Assembly (NCBI GenBank): GCA_003153055.1
Contig: PMBV01000129.1
Span: forward strand, 5,124-45,470
Origin: Myxococcales bacterium
GTDB lineage: Bacteria; Myxococcota; Myxococcia; Myxococcales; Myxococcaceae
Direction: 5' to 3'
DNA: 40,347 nt
A model generated the notes under the pieces. It ran no database searches. It saw only the letters and a list, made by a program, of their open reading frames with translations, and was not told the DNA's origin. Made by a program: the position numbers and the translations under genes. Below, in pieces: positions 24,902 to 34,367 of the stretch (position 1 is the first letter of the stretch; each line of letters opens with the position of its first letter).

Positions 24902-25492
24902 CTAGCCACCCCGCGCCGCTTCGAAGGCCGAGATGCGCGCCTCGAGCGACTGGAGGTAGCCCAGCTCGTCAACTCCCTCGATGAGGCACTTTCGAGAGAA
25001 CGGATCGACCGGGAAGGTGGCGCTCGACCCGTCGGGCAGCTTCACCGTGGTGGCCTCGAGATCGACCGTGACCTCCACCTGGGCATCCTTCGCCACGAGC
25101 TGGGCCAGGCGCTGGTGGGTCGCGGCATCGACGGCCACCGGCAACAGGCCATTCTTCAGCGCGTTGCTCTTGAAGATGTCGGCGAAAGACGTCGAGATGA
25201 TGACTCGAAACCCGAAGTCGACCAGGGCCCAGGGCGCGTGCTCCCGCGAGCTGCCGCACCCGAAGTTGTCACCGGCCAGGAGCACCGAGGCACCCTTCGC
25301 GCTGGGCTGATTCAAGACGAAGGCGGCCTTGGGCGACCCGTCAGTCTCGTAGCGCCAATCGTTGAACAGCTTGGTGCCCAGGCCGGTCTTGCTGGTGCCC
25401 TTGAGGAACCGGGCCGGGATGATCTGATCGGTGTCGATGTCGTTGACCAGCAAGGTCACGACCCGTGAAGTCGTCGTGCGGAACGCAGCCAT
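24902..25492 (-). CDS. leuD: 3-isopropylmalate dehydratase small subunit
   Basis: ATG 25492, two bases after the leuC stop, gives 196 residues. [32 protein letters not shown] and [17 protein letters not shown] are the standard LeuD blocks, where the GCGSSREHA loop shapes substrate specificity. It pairs with LeuC to isomerise 2- and 3-isopropylmalate and can also process citramalate. The upstream extension of this frame is antisense sequence. Confidence 0.96.
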   Translation of the reverse strand: MAAFRTTTSRVVTLLVNDIDTDQIIPARFLKGTSKTGLGTKLFNDWRYETDGSPKAAFVLNQPSAKGASVLLAGDNFGCGSSREHAPWALVDFGFRVIISTSFADIFKSNALKNGLLPVAVDAATHQRLAQLVAKDAQVEVTVDLEATTVKLPDGSSATFPVDPFSRKCLIEGVDELGYLQSLEARISAFEAARGG

Positions 25493-25494
25493 GG

Positions 25495-26898
25495 TCAGGC
25501 GTCTCCCAACAGCGTGCGGACATCGGTCACCTGCCCGGTCACCGCGGCGGCGGCGGCGGTCAGCGGAGAGGCGAGGAAGGTGCGGCCGCCCTTCCCTTGC
25601 CGGCCCTCGAAGTTCCGGTTGCTGGTGCTGACGGCGTACTGGCCAGCGCTGATCTCGTCTCCGTTCATGGCGATGCACATCGAGCACCCGGCCTCTCGCC
25701 ACTCGGCGCCCGCGTCCTTGAAGATGCGGTCGAGGCCCAGCGCCTCGGCCTCTCGCTTCACCGGCACCGAGCCAGGAACGACCAGGGTGCGAACCCCGGC
25801 CTTCACCTTGCGGCCCTTGAAGACCGTCGCCGCCTGTTGGAGATCAGACAGCCGGGAGTTGGTGCACGAGCCGATGAAGACGACATCGACCTTCTGCCCC
25901 ACCATCGGCTGCCCAGCCTTGAGCCCCATGTACGCCAGCGCCTTCTCGAGGGCCTGGCGCTCGGCTCCTTGCACGTCTTGGGGGTCGGGCACCCGCCCCG
26001 TCACCTGCATGCCCATGCCTGGGTTGGTGCCGAAGGTGATCATCGGCCCCAAGCCAGCCAAGTCGACGGTCACCTGGCGGTCGAAGCTCGCGCCCTCGTC
26101 GCCGGGCAGCGTCTTCCAGCGCGTCAGCGCCTGGTCCCACGAGGCGCCTTGGGGAGCGAACTCCCGGCCTGCCAGGTACTGGTAGGTGGTGTCGTCGGGC
26201 GCCACCATTCCGGCCCGCGCGCCCGCCTCGATGGACATGTTGCAGACGGTCATGCGGCCTTCCATCGACAGGCGCCGCACTGCCTCGCCCCGGTACTCGA
26301 TGACGTGGCCCGTCGCCCCACCGACGCCAATCTGCGCGCAGAGGGCGAGGATGAGGTCCTTCGCGGTGACGCCCTTACCCGCCGAGCCCACGAAGTTCAC
26401 CGCCAGCGTCTTGGGCCGCCGCTGCAGCAAGCACTGGGTCGCCAGCACGTGCTCGACCTCGCTGGTGCCAATGCCAAACGAGAGCGCCCCGAAGGCGCCA
26501 TGGGTCGCGGTGTGCGAGTCACCACAGACAATGGTCGCGCCGGGCTGGGTGAGCCCCAGCTCGGGGCCGATGACGTGCACGATGCCTTGTTTGTCATTGC
26601 CCAGGGCGTAGAGGCGAACCCCGTGGGCCGCGCAGTTTCGCGTGAGCGTGTCGAGCTGGGCCTTGGCCTCGGGGTCCTTCACCCCACCGGGAATGGTGGG
26701 CGTCGAGTGATCCATCGTGGCCACCGTGCGCTCCGGCCGGCGCACCTTGAGCCCCCGGGCGCCGAGGCCAGAAAAGGCCTGGGGCGAGGTCACCTCGTGC
26801 ACCAGGTGGAGGTCGATGTAGAGGACCGCCGGGCACCCTGGCTCTTCGGCCACGAGGTGAGAGGCCCACACTTTCTCGAACAGGGTCCGTGCCGTCAC
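25495..26898 (-). CDS. leuC: 3-isopropylmalate dehydratase large subunit
   Basis: This 467-residue protein starts at GTG 26898, which overlaps the leuA stop (GTGA) with GGAG eight bases upstream. The 4Fe-4S ligands are visible: [10 protein letters not shown] and [38 protein letters not shown] and [20 protein letters not shown] are also present. Its length fits bacterial LeuC. It forms the aconitase-like heterodimer with LeuD. Confidence 0.97.
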   Translation of the reverse strand: MTARTLFEKVWASHLVAEEPGCPAVLYIDLHLVHEVTSPQAFSGLGARGLKVRRPERTVATMDHSTPTIPGGVKDPEAKAQLDTLTRNCAAHGVRLYALGNDKQGIVHVIGPELGLTQPGATIVCGDSHTATHGAFGALSFGIGTSEVEHVLATQCLLQRRPKTLAVNFVGSAGKGVTAKDLILALCAQIGVGGATGHVIEYRGEAVRRLSMEGRMTVCNMSIEAGARAGMVAPDDTTYQYLAGREFAPQGASWDQALTRWKTLPGDEGASFDRQVTVDLAGLGPMITFGTNPGMGMQVTGRVPDPQDVQGAERQALEKALAYMGLKAGQPMVGQKVDVVFIGSCTNSRLSDLQQAATVFKGRKVKAGVRTLVVPGSVPVKREAEALGLDRIFKDAGAEWREAGCSMCIAMNGDEISAGQYAVSTSNRNFEGRQGKGGRTFLASPLTAAAAAVTGQVTDVRTLLGDA

Positions 26899-28529
26899 GC
26901 GGTCTTCTCCACCTGCTGCAGCTCAGCGGTCGCTCGCTTCGCCAAGAGGATCTTGTTGAGGGCGCTCAGGTACGCCTTGGCGCTGGCCACCACGATGTCG
27001 GTGTCGGCCCCGTGGCCCAGGTACACCCGGTGCCCTTCGCTCTCGTACTGAGGGTTCTTCGAGATGCGCTCCAGCGAGCTCTCGACCTTGACGGTCACCT
27101 CGCCCAGGGCGTCGATGCCCTTGGTGACGGCTTGCACGGTGAACTCGAGCAGCGAGCTCTTCGATTTGACGATCTGATCGATGGCGTCGTAGGCCGCGTC
27201 GACTGGGCCGGTGCCGATGGCGGCCTTCACGTGCAGGGCGCCGTCGGGGCCCTTGAGCCGCACCGTGGCCGTCGACAGCCCCCAGGTTCCACAGGCCACC
27301 TGCATGCCGTCGAGCGTGTAGAGCTCGACCGGGTGGTACAGCTCGTCGGCCACCAGCGCCTCGAGGTCGGCATCGGTGACCGTCTTCTTCTTGTCAGCCA
27401 GTTGCTTGAACCGAGCGAAGGCCTTGTCGAGGTCGCTGTCGATGAGCGGGGAACCGAGCTGGGCCAGCCGCACCTTCACCGCGTGCCGCCCGGAGTGCTT
27501 GCCCAGCACCATGCGGCTGGTACTGGCGCCCACCGTCTCGGGCTTCATGATCTCGTAGGTCGCCTGGTGCTTCAGCATGCCGTCTTGGTGAATGCCCGCC
27601 TCGTGCGCGAAGGCGTTGGCGCCGACGACGGCCTTGTTGGGCTGCACGGGAATGCCGGTGCAGTTCGATACCAGCTTGCTCAGCCGAACGATGTGCGTCG
27701 GGTCGATGCCGGTCTTGAGCCCGAACATCGGCGAGCGGGTGTGGAGCGCCATCACGACCTCTTCGAGCGCGGTGTTCCCGGCGCGCTCGCCGATGCCGTT
27801 GACCGCCACCTCGACCTGCCGGGCCCCAGCCATGACACCCGCCAGGCTGTTGGCCGTGGCCAGCCCGAGGTCGTCGTGGCAGTGCACCGAGAAGGTCACC
27901 CCGTCGGCCCCCGGGACTTCTTTCTTCAGGCGGGCGATGAGGGCCCCGTACTCGGTCGGCAGGGTGTAGCCGACGGTGTCGGGAATGTTGAGCGTCGTCG
28001 CTCCAGCGGCGATGGCGATGCCCAGCACCTCGATCAAGAACTGGGGATCGGAGCGGCCGGCGTCTTCGGGAGAGAACTCGATGTCTGGGCACAGCGAGCG
28101 GGCGTGAGCCACCATCTCGCGGACCTTCACCTTCACCTCTTCACGGGTCAGCTTGAGCTTGTGCTCGAGGTGGAGATCGCTCGTGGCGAGGAAGGTGTGA
28201 ATGCGGGGGTGGACAGCGTCCTTCACGCCTTCCCAGGCCAGGTCGATGTCGCGCCGGGCCGCGCGGGCCAGGCCACAGATGGTCGGCGGCTCGCCCGAGG
28301 GAGTGAGCTCTGCGCCCCTCGCCCGGCCGACGGTCGAGGCGATGCGGCGAACGGCCTCCAGGTCGTCGGGGGAGGCGGCGGGAAAGCCAGCCTCGATGAT
28401 GTCGACTCCCAATTTGGCCAGCGCCACCGCCACCTGATGCTTCTCTTCCGACGTCATGGTGGCGCCCGGAGACTGCTCTCCGTCGCGCAGCGTGGTATCG
28501 AAGATTTTGACGTAGTTCGCGTCTGCCAC
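26895..28529 (-). CDS. leuA: 2-isopropylmalate synthase
   Basis: The protein has 544 residues from GTG 28529. [63 protein letters not shown] and [13 protein letters not shown] are present. [15 protein letters not shown] completes the barrel and metal site (HCHDD). The last ~120 residues are the regulatory domain ([13 protein letters not shown]) that binds leucine in characterised enzymes. It makes 2-isopropylmalate from acetyl-CoA and 2-oxoisovalerate, the committed leucine step. The start lies four bases after the ilvN stop. Confidence 0.97.
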   Translation of the reverse strand: MADANYVKIFDTTLRDGEQSPGATMTSEEKHQVAVALAKLGVDIIEAGFPAASPDDLEAVRRIASTVGRARGAELTPSGEPPTICGLARAARRDIDLAWEGVKDAVHPRIHTFLATSDLHLEHKLKLTREEVKVKVREMVAHARSLCPDIEFSPEDAGRSDPQFLIEVLGIAIAAGATTLNIPDTVGYTLPTEYGALIARLKKEVPGADGVTFSVHCHDDLGLATANSLAGVMAGARQVEVAVNGIGERAGNTALEEVVMALHTRSPMFGLKTGIDPTHIVRLSKLVSNCTGIPVQPNKAVVGANAFAHEAGIHQDGMLKHQATYEIMKPETVGASTSRMVLGKHSGRHAVKVRLAQLGSPLIDSDLDKAFARFKQLADKKKTVTDADLEALVADELYHPVELYTLDGMQVACGTWGLSTATVRLKGPDGALHVKAAIGTGPVDAAYDAIDQIVKSKSSLLEFTVQAVTKGIDALGEVTVKVESSLERISKNPQYESEGHRVYLGHGADTDIVVASAKAYLSALNKILLAKRATAELQQVEKTA

Positions 28530-28533
28530 GACC

Positions 28534-29112
28534 TTATTGCGTCCTTTCGGTCTCGAGCTCGGTCGCCGGTACCTGGGCGTTGACGAACTGGGGGTTGGGG
28601 TTCAACGTCTCGGGGCCTCGGGTCATGGCGACGAGACCCGTGCGCACGACCTCGGTGATGCCGAAGGGCTCGAGCACGTCGAGCAGCCCGTCGATCTTCT
28701 GCTCGCCGCCGGTGGCCTCGACGATGAGGGCGTTGGGGGTGAGGTCGACCACGCGGGCGCGGAACACCTCGCACAGCTGGAGCACCTTGGCCCTCGCCTC
28801 GATGTCGGCGTTCACCTTGATGAGGGTGATTTCACGCACCACGCAGGGCTCGTGAGTCACGTCCTCCACCCGGAGCACGTTCACCAGCTTGTAGAGGTTG
28901 GCCACGACCAGCCGGGCCGAGGTCGGGTCGGTCTCCACCACCACGGTCATCCGCGAGATGCCGGGGACCCGCGTGCGACCCACCGCGAGCGAGACGATGT
29001 TGTAATTCCGCCGGCTGAACAGGGTCGTCACCCGGGTCAGCACTCCAGGCTTGTCTTCGAGGAAGGCGGTGAAAATGTGCTGCGACGGCGGTGAGCCCGC
29101 GTTCGTATCCAT
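28534..29112 (-). CDS. ilvN: Acetohydroxyacid synthase small regulatory subunit
   Basis: The protein has 192 residues, ATG 29112. The ACT domain begins [27 protein letters not shown] and includes [13 protein letters not shown] second ACT-like half follows ([15 protein letters not shown] ... [17 protein letters not shown]). It binds the IlvB catalytic subunit and confers valine feedback inhibition in the family. It lies 19 bases downstream of ilvB. Length matches the long IlvN/IlvH type. Confidence 0.96.
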   Translation of the reverse strand: MDTNAGSPPSQHIFTAFLEDKPGVLTRVTTLFSRRNYNIVSLAVGRTRVPGISRMTVVVETDPTSARLVVANLYKLVNVLRVEDVTHEPCVVREITLIKVNADIEARAKVLQLCEVFRARVVDLTPNALIVEATGGEQKIDGLLDVLEPFGITEVVRTGLVAMTRGPETLNPNPQFVNAQVPATELETERTQ

Positions 29113-29131
29113 GTGATGTGCGCTCCGTCTC

Positions 29132-30904
29132 TTAGCGATCTTGCCCGGTCTCGGCGATGGGGCTGGGCCGGCGAATCATGTCAGCGAGATCGGCACCGGC
29201 AGGCACCATCGGGTACACCGCGTCTTGCTGCTCGACCCTGAAGTCGATCAGCACGGTGCCCTTCTCTTCTCGGGCCCGGCGTACGGCCTCGGGCACCTCG
29301 GAGCGCTTGGTCACCCTCAGGCCGACCAGCCCGTGGGCCTCGACCAGCTTCACGAAGTCGGGGCTGATGATGGGAGTGGCTGCGTAGCGCCGCTGGTAGA
29401 AGAACTCCTGCCACTGGCGCACCATGCCGAGGTAGCCATTGTTGATGATGGCGATGTTGAGCTTGATGCCCTCTTGCCGAATGGTGGCCAGCTCGCAGGC
29501 CGTCATCTGAAAGCCGCCGTCGCCGGCGATGACCCAGAGCTCCGATTCGGGGCGGCCGAAGCGCGCACCGATGGCCGCCGGCAGCGCGAAGCCCATGGTG
29601 CCCAGGCCACCCGAGGTGATGAGCTGCCGAGACTTCTGGTGGTGGTAGTACTGGGCGGCCCACATCTGGTGCTGGCCGACGTCAGTGATGACGACGGCCT
29701 TGCCTTCGGTGAGCGTGTAGAGGTCGGAGATGACGTGGGCCGCGTAGAGGTGGCCGTTGTCGGGCAGGTTCTTGATGTCCCGCACCGCGGTCTCACCCTT
29801 GAGCGCGTTGATGTGATTCACCCAGTCGGGGTGCTGGGCCTCGCCGACCATGCTGAGCAGCCGGTGGAGGACTTCTTTCAAATCGCCCACCAGGCCGACG
29901 TCGGCGTGCACGTTCTTGTGCACCTCGGCGGGGTCGATCTCGATGTGGATCTTTCTCGCGTTGGGGGCGTACGTCTTCAGGTTGCCCGTCACTCGGTCAT
30001 CGAAGCGCATCCCGAAGGCGAGGATGAGGTCGGCCTCCTGAATCGCCTTGTTCACCCACGCCTCACCGTGCATGCCCATCATGCCCAGGTTCAAGGGGTG
30101 CGCCGCGGGGATACAGCCGAGGCCGAGCAGCGTCATCGCCGCGGGCGTCTGCGTTCGCTCGAGGAACGAGATGACCTCTTTCTCGGCTCCCGACATGCCG
30201 ATGCCGTGGCCGCCGAGCACCACCGGGCGGCGCGCCTTGCGAATGAGGTCAACGGCCTTGGCGTACTCCTCGAGCGGGGCCTCGAGCACCGGTCGATAGC
30301 CGGCCAGCTTCACCGGGGAGTCGTCCCACAGGAAGTCGATGGTCGCCTGCTGGGCGTCCTTGGTGATGTCGACCAACACCGGGCCGGGCCGACCGGAGGC
30401 CGCGATGTAGAACGCCTCCTTCATCGCCTGCATGATGTCCTCGGCGCGTGTCACCAGGTAGTTGTGCTTGGTGACTGGCATCGTGATGCTGACGATATCG
30501 GTCTCCTGGAAGGCGTCCTTGCCGATGAGCGACGAGGTCACCTGGCCGGTGATGAAGACCACCGGAGAGCTGTCCATCATCGCGGTGTGAATGCCGGTGA
30601 CGAGGTTGGTCGCGCCGGGGCCCGAGGTGGCCACCGCGACGCCCACCTTGCCAGTGGCGCGGGCATAGCCGTCAGCCATGTGGGCGGCGCCCTGCTCGTG
30701 CCGTACAAGTACGTGGTGAATGCCGTAGTCCAGCATCGCATCGTAGGCGGGGAGGATGGCTCCACCGGGGTAGCCGAAGACCGTCTCGACCCCCATGTGC
30801 GTCAGCACTTCCCAGATGATCTGCGCCCCTGTGCGCCGCGCGGGCACCCCCTGCGGGCTGCCATTGGGCTCATGACTCGCAATCGCCAGCTGCTGTGATG
30901 ACAT
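29132..30904 (-). CDS. ilvB: Acetohydroxyacid synthase large catalytic subunit
   Basis: ATG 30904 with GGAGGAAAGG seven bases upstream gives 590 residues. The catalytic Glu is in VRHEQGAAHMADGYAR. The ThDP/Mg motif is GDGGFQMTACELATIR ... NNGYLGMVRQ. SGPGATNLVTGIHTAMMDS and the FAD-binding LAFGMRFDDRVTG region are also present. It makes acetolactate for valine and leucine, and acetohydroxybutyrate for isoleucine. As first gene of the cluster it probably carries the main promoter. The ~120-residue N-terminal extension of the open frame is noncoding upstream sequence. Confidence 0.97.
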   Translation of the reverse strand: MSSQQLAIASHEPNGSPQGVPARRTGAQIIWEVLTHMGVETVFGYPGGAILPAYDAMLDYGIHHVLVRHEQGAAHMADGYARATGKVGVAVATSGPGATNLVTGIHTAMMDSSPVVFITGQVTSSLIGKDAFQETDIVSITMPVTKHNYLVTRAEDIMQAMKEAFYIAASGRPGPVLVDITKDAQQATIDFLWDDSPVKLAGYRPVLEAPLEEYAKAVDLIRKARRPVVLGGHGIGMSGAEKEVISFLERTQTPAAMTLLGLGCIPAAHPLNLGMMGMHGEAWVNKAIQEADLILAFGMRFDDRVTGNLKTYAPNARKIHIEIDPAEVHKNVHADVGLVGDLKEVLHRLLSMVGEAQHPDWVNHINALKGETAVRDIKNLPDNGHLYAAHVISDLYTLTEGKAVVITDVGQHQMWAAQYYHHQKSRQLITSGGLGTMGFALPAAIGARFGRPESELWVIAGDGGFQMTACELATIRQEGIKLNIAIINNGYLGMVRQWQEFFYQRRYAATPIISPDFVKLVEAHGLVGLRVTKRSEVPEAVRRAREEKGTVLIDFRVEQQDAVYPMVPAGADLADMIRRPSPIAETGQDR

Positions 30905-30949
30905 CACTCGACCTTTCCTCCGCGTAATGGGTCGCGGAAGTAACCGGCG

Positions 30950-30978
30950 ATGCTGTCCCGCTTGACACGTCGAGTCAA
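30950..30978 (-). promoter_or_regulatory. Probable ilvB promoter with inverted repeat
   Basis: Minus-strand TTGACT (30978-30973) and CAGCAT (30955-30950) are 17 bases apart, with a start near 30943 and a short leader before ATG 30904. The -35 lies within an inverted repeat TTGAC-N7-GTCAA (30962-30978) that could be an operator. I see no leader peptide with Leu/Ile/Val runs, so classical attenuation is not supported. Confidence 0.4.
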
Positions 30979-31142
30979 GGGCGCATGCGATTCTTTCGAG
31001 CTTGACGGAGATCCTCCTCGGGTGTCCCGCGGACACCGGGTCGTCGTGGTCACGCGACAGCAGAGGACCCGCGGCGCAGGCGGCGAGGTGATTGATTCGT
31101 CGGGCGATCGGCTCGGTACGCCAAATGCGTTGGTCCGAGGCC

Positions 31143-32078
31143 ATGGCCAACGCCCACCTCCCGTTGCTCGCCGTGTTCCTCGGAGCCGCCGCCGTCGCGC
31201 AAGACCGGCCCGCCGCTGTGCGGGTGTGCCTTTCGTTGCCCGACGGAGTGACCCTCTTCTCTGCCACGCCTCGGCAGGACTACCGCCCGCTGACCTCTGA
31301 CGGCTACGTGCTGGACCTCGAGGTCACCCTCGACGGGCAGGTGCCCGAGAAGCTCACCCGGGTGAACGCGAGCTGCGTGCAAGCTTGGTTGAGGGCAAGG
31401 CCTGTGCGGTTGGTGGCGGTGGGTTTCGAGCGCACAATGCTCAACCTCGCCGCCCAGGAGCACCCGGTCGACCTCAAGCTCAAGCCCGACCTCTGGTACG
31501 ACGGTGGTCAGCTCGTCATCGCCCGCGCGCAGTGGGCGACCGTGTCCACGAAGCTCCCCGGCCAGTTCACGCTCGAGCGCCTCTCGGGCCCCAGCTCGAG
31601 GCCTATGGCCGACCTCGAGCATCTCCCGGCGGGGCGCTACCGGGCTACCTATGAGCCACCGGCGCCGCCTACCCACCCGTGCAGCTCGACGCTCCGGGCC
31701 ACTGGTATCGGCACCGTGAGGGCTGACAACAAGCCGGCCCTCTTCGCCGAGTTGGTCGAGCAGTACCGGGCGGAGATTCTGCCCGGCGCCCTGAGCGGCA
31801 TGAAGATGAGCTGCACCGACACCGAGACGCTGGAGGTCGACGTGCGCCTTGCCGATGGGGCCTACGTCGATCCGATCCACCCGGTCGTGCGGAAGGTTCA
31901 GGCGCCCCATGAGATGACCCGGTATGGGTGGCGCATCGACTCGACGCGGCTCGCGTTCGAGAATGGACAGACGGTCACGCTCACGGCCGGCCAGCACGCC
32001 GTGCTCGAGGAGTTGCAGAGAACACCGCCCGCCTCGAAGCCGGAGGCTCCGAAGCCTCAGCAGGTCCCGAGCATGTAG
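31143..32078 (+). CDS. Secreted protein of unknown function
   Basis: ATG 31143 gives 311 residues with a signal peptide (LPLLAVFLGAAAVAQD). An in-frame ATG six codons earlier is possible. The mature protein has about four Cys residues (RVCLSL, ASCVQAW, HPCSST, KMSCTD), probably two disulfides. It has mixed beta regions and a Pro/Lys tail (TPPASKPEAPKPQQ). No domain is recognised. It is divergent from ilvB and convergent with the 753-residue gene, so it is probably monocistronic. Confidence 0.78.
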   Translation: MANAHLPLLAVFLGAAAVAQDRPAAVRVCLSLPDGVTLFSATPRQDYRPLTSDGYVLDLEVTLDGQVPEKLTRVNASCVQAWLRARPVRLVAVGFERTMLNLAAQEHPVDLKLKPDLWYDGGQLVIARAQWATVSTKLPGQFTLERLSGPSSRPMADLEHLPAGRYRATYEPPAPPTHPCSSTLRATGIGTVRADNKPALFAELVEQYRAEILPGALSGMKMSCTDTETLEVDVRLADGAYVDPIHPVVRKVQAPHEMTRYGWRIDSTRLAFENGQTVTLTAGQHAVLEELQRTPPASKPEAPKPQQVPSM

Positions 32079-32105
32079 CCGGAAGCCTCGGAGCGCCCCT
32101 TTCCC

Positions 32106-34367
32106 CTACGCCTTCAATGGGGCGACCGTCAGCGCAGTCGCCCAGTCCTGAACCAACGGAAGGAGTACATCCCAGCGGATGTGCCAGTTGGAGCGCCCGC
32201 TTGCGGCGTCGATCCGACTGGAGCCGTCAGACGAGGACACCTTTCCCCCGCCAAATACCGTGCGGAAGTCGTCGTCCCCGAGATTGAATTGGTAGTTGGA
32301 GCCAGTCGACAGACCGTTGGCAGCCAGGGGACTCGCCGGGCCTGCGTTGTACGCCGCCGCCGCGCAGGCGAGACTCGCACCGGACATCCGATTCACCTCG
32401 ATGGGCGTTCGGTCCCCATGGGCTGAGATGGCCTTCGCCGCGATGGCGTTCTCCCGGTAGATGTCGGCCGCGACGATGGAGGACAGGAAGAGGTCGGCTC
32501 CCTTGCTCGGCCCACCGCGAACGAAGGGCCCTTTCACCACCGGAGGAGTCGACTGAGCGTACTTCTGGAGGCGCCGCTCGAGGTCAGCTGCCCCGTGGGC
32601 ATTGGCATCGAGCCCAAATCCGCACTCCACGTGGAGTGGCGCAGCGTCGCCGGTGCTCTCCGTGATGTGCAGCACGGCGATGATCTCCCAGGACACCCGG
32701 GTGACCTCCTCGGCGACTCGGTACAGGGCGAAGCGATCGCCGAATCGCTGTGACAGCGCAATCAGGGCCGCCTTTCTCAGCGCGTTTGGCTCGACCTGCG
32801 CCTCGTCGGTGAACTTGCGCCGCAAGGTTTCCTTGAGCAGCTTGCCCGGTTCGCTTTCGCGGTACGCGCCGACTGCCTTCTGATTCGGGACGAAGGACAG
32901 CCCACCCACGGCCACCAGCGGAGCAGTGGTGCCCAGGAGGTCCATCTGCCGGGTCGCCACACCAGTTGCCATCGACGGATGCGAGAAGACGCCCTCGGAG
33001 AACGGAGCGAAGCCGTCCTCATGAGTCTCGAGGTCGGTGCTCGCGAGATAGGAGGCGCAGTCTTGAAAGACGACATGCTCGCGCTCGCCAAACTGAGCGG
33101 CGAGAAACCGCACCGCGGCAAACACGTGAAGCCCCGGATAGGCATGCTCCAACGCGCCCCGGCAGGCCGCCAGCCGCATCAACACGGCCTTGAACGCCCC
33201 CGCGGGGCCCGAGAGGGAGCTCCGGAGCGCCGCGGCCGCGCCGACCTGAGGGTCGAGTTGACCGAGCAATTCCGAGAGCCGCGAGATGCGATTGAGCTCG
33301 CGGTCGGCGCTCTTCTGCGTCTGGAGCCCGTAGAGGTCGACCTCCAGCTCGATGTTCGTCTCGGGCGCGAAACCAGCAAACCGTCCATCGACCGCAAGCT
33401 CACCCCGCGTATTGACGCCTATGCGAAGCGCTTCGAGCACCGGGTGGGCGACCTCGCAGAGCGACTGAGGTTCGGTCCAAGCAACCTGTGGCGGCGGCGG
33501 CTGCTTTTTGCCATTCTGGGAAGTAGGAACGGGCCGGCTGACACCGCACCGCCAGGCGAAAGAGTGCGTCTGGGGTGAGTGTAATCGATGGTACAGAAAC
33601 TCCGAGAGCGCCAGCTCTCCCTGCAGCCGGCCCCCTGCGTGGTACCCGATCGCCGCGGCCTGGGAAGACACCGTCGTCGGGAGAACCACAACCGTCTCGC
33701 TGTTCCTCACCCGGACGAGGCTTGGATTCCCGGGCACCCCAGCGATGGGGGTCGCGCGGACATACTCGGCGATCTCGAACCGCACCTCGACCCCCGTGGC
33801 CCACGGGATGGGGCCCACCCCGAGCGTCCCCGGCTCGCCCGCGTTCCGGACAGTGCCGCGCCGGCTCTTCCAGTCCTGTTTGAGCTGTATCGGCAGCCGA
33901 ACCTGGAGCAGCGATTCTGACGGAGCAATCGTGAGTGTCGGGCTGCCGAGGAGCTCCAGGGTGATGCGGTACCCCAGCTTGCCCTCTCCAATCCACCCCA
34001 TCTCGACGGCGTCGAGCGCCAGCGGCAGCTCCTTGTACGGCGGCCTGCTCGCGGTGTCCCTTGGGTCTCGCTCGCGAATCTCGAACTTTCCGCCGCCGAC
34101 CGGCACCGCCAGCGTCCGCCTGGGGTGAACCCGGGGCTGATCCATGCCGCCGAGAGCCGACGATTCGTGGCCGGCGGAGAACAGCCACTCCAGAGAGCAC
34201 GGGATGGCTTCGACCAGGTTGTCGCCGCGCCCGGTGACCGGCGGCCGAGTCTGGAGCTCCTCAATGACAAACTGGGTCGACGCCGGAGCCAGGGTGATGT
34301 TCGGAGCCACAAGCAGCCGCACTGCGCCGCGATAGCCCAGTTCGAGGTCCGCGGTCGGGTCGCTCAT
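32106..34367 (-). CDS. Large protein with lytic-transglycosylase-like C-terminus
   Basis: The protein has 753 residues; ATG 34367 overlaps the stop of the giant upstream gene (ATGA). Residues 1-~500 form no domain I recognise. They include a beta-rich start (LGYRGAVRLLVAPNITLAPAST) and a Pro-rich bridge (KKQPPPPQVAW). In the C-terminal third, VSWEIIAVLHITESTGD has Glu near 570 in the place of the catalytic Glu of SLT/lysozyme-like folds. ACAAAAYNAGPASPL near 670 matches the AYNAGP signature of lytic transglycosylases. No signal peptide is visible, so if it acts on peptidoglycan it must be delivered by a dedicated route. The pairing with a papain/M23-like protein favours a murein-active or spike-associated role. 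Confidence 0.72.
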   Translation of the reverse strand: MSDPTADLELGYRGAVRLLVAPNITLAPASTQFVIEELQTRPPVTGRGDNLVEAIPCSLEWLFSAGHESSALGGMDQPRVHPRRTLAVPVGGGKFEIRERDPRDTASRPPYKELPLALDAVEMGWIGEGKLGYRITLELLGSPTLTIAPSESLLQVRLPIQLKQDWKSRRGTVRNAGEPGTLGVGPIPWATGVEVRFEIAEYVRATPIAGVPGNPSLVRVRNSETVVVLPTTVSSQAAAIGYHAGGRLQGELALSEFLYHRLHSPQTHSFAWRCGVSRPVPTSQNGKKQPPPPQVAWTEPQSLCEVAHPVLEALRIGVNTRGELAVDGRFAGFAPETNIELEVDLYGLQTQKSADRELNRISRLSELLGQLDPQVGAAAALRSSLSGPAGAFKAVLMRLAACRGALEHAYPGLHVFAAVRFLAAQFGEREHVVFQDCASYLASTDLETHEDGFAPFSEGVFSHPSMATGVATRQMDLLGTTAPLVAVGGLSFVPNQKAVGAYRESEPGKLLKETLRRKFTDEAQVEPNALRKAALIALSQRFGDRFALYRVAEEVTRVSWEIIAVLHITESTGDAAPLHVECGFGLDANAHGAADLERRLQKYAQSTPPVVKGPFVRGGPSKGADLFLSSIVAADIYRENAIAAKAISAHGDRTPIEVNRMSGASLACAAAAYNAGPASPLAANGLSTGSNYQFNLGDDDFRTVFGGGKVSSSDGSSRIDAASGRSNWHIRWDVLLPLVQDWATALTVAPLKA

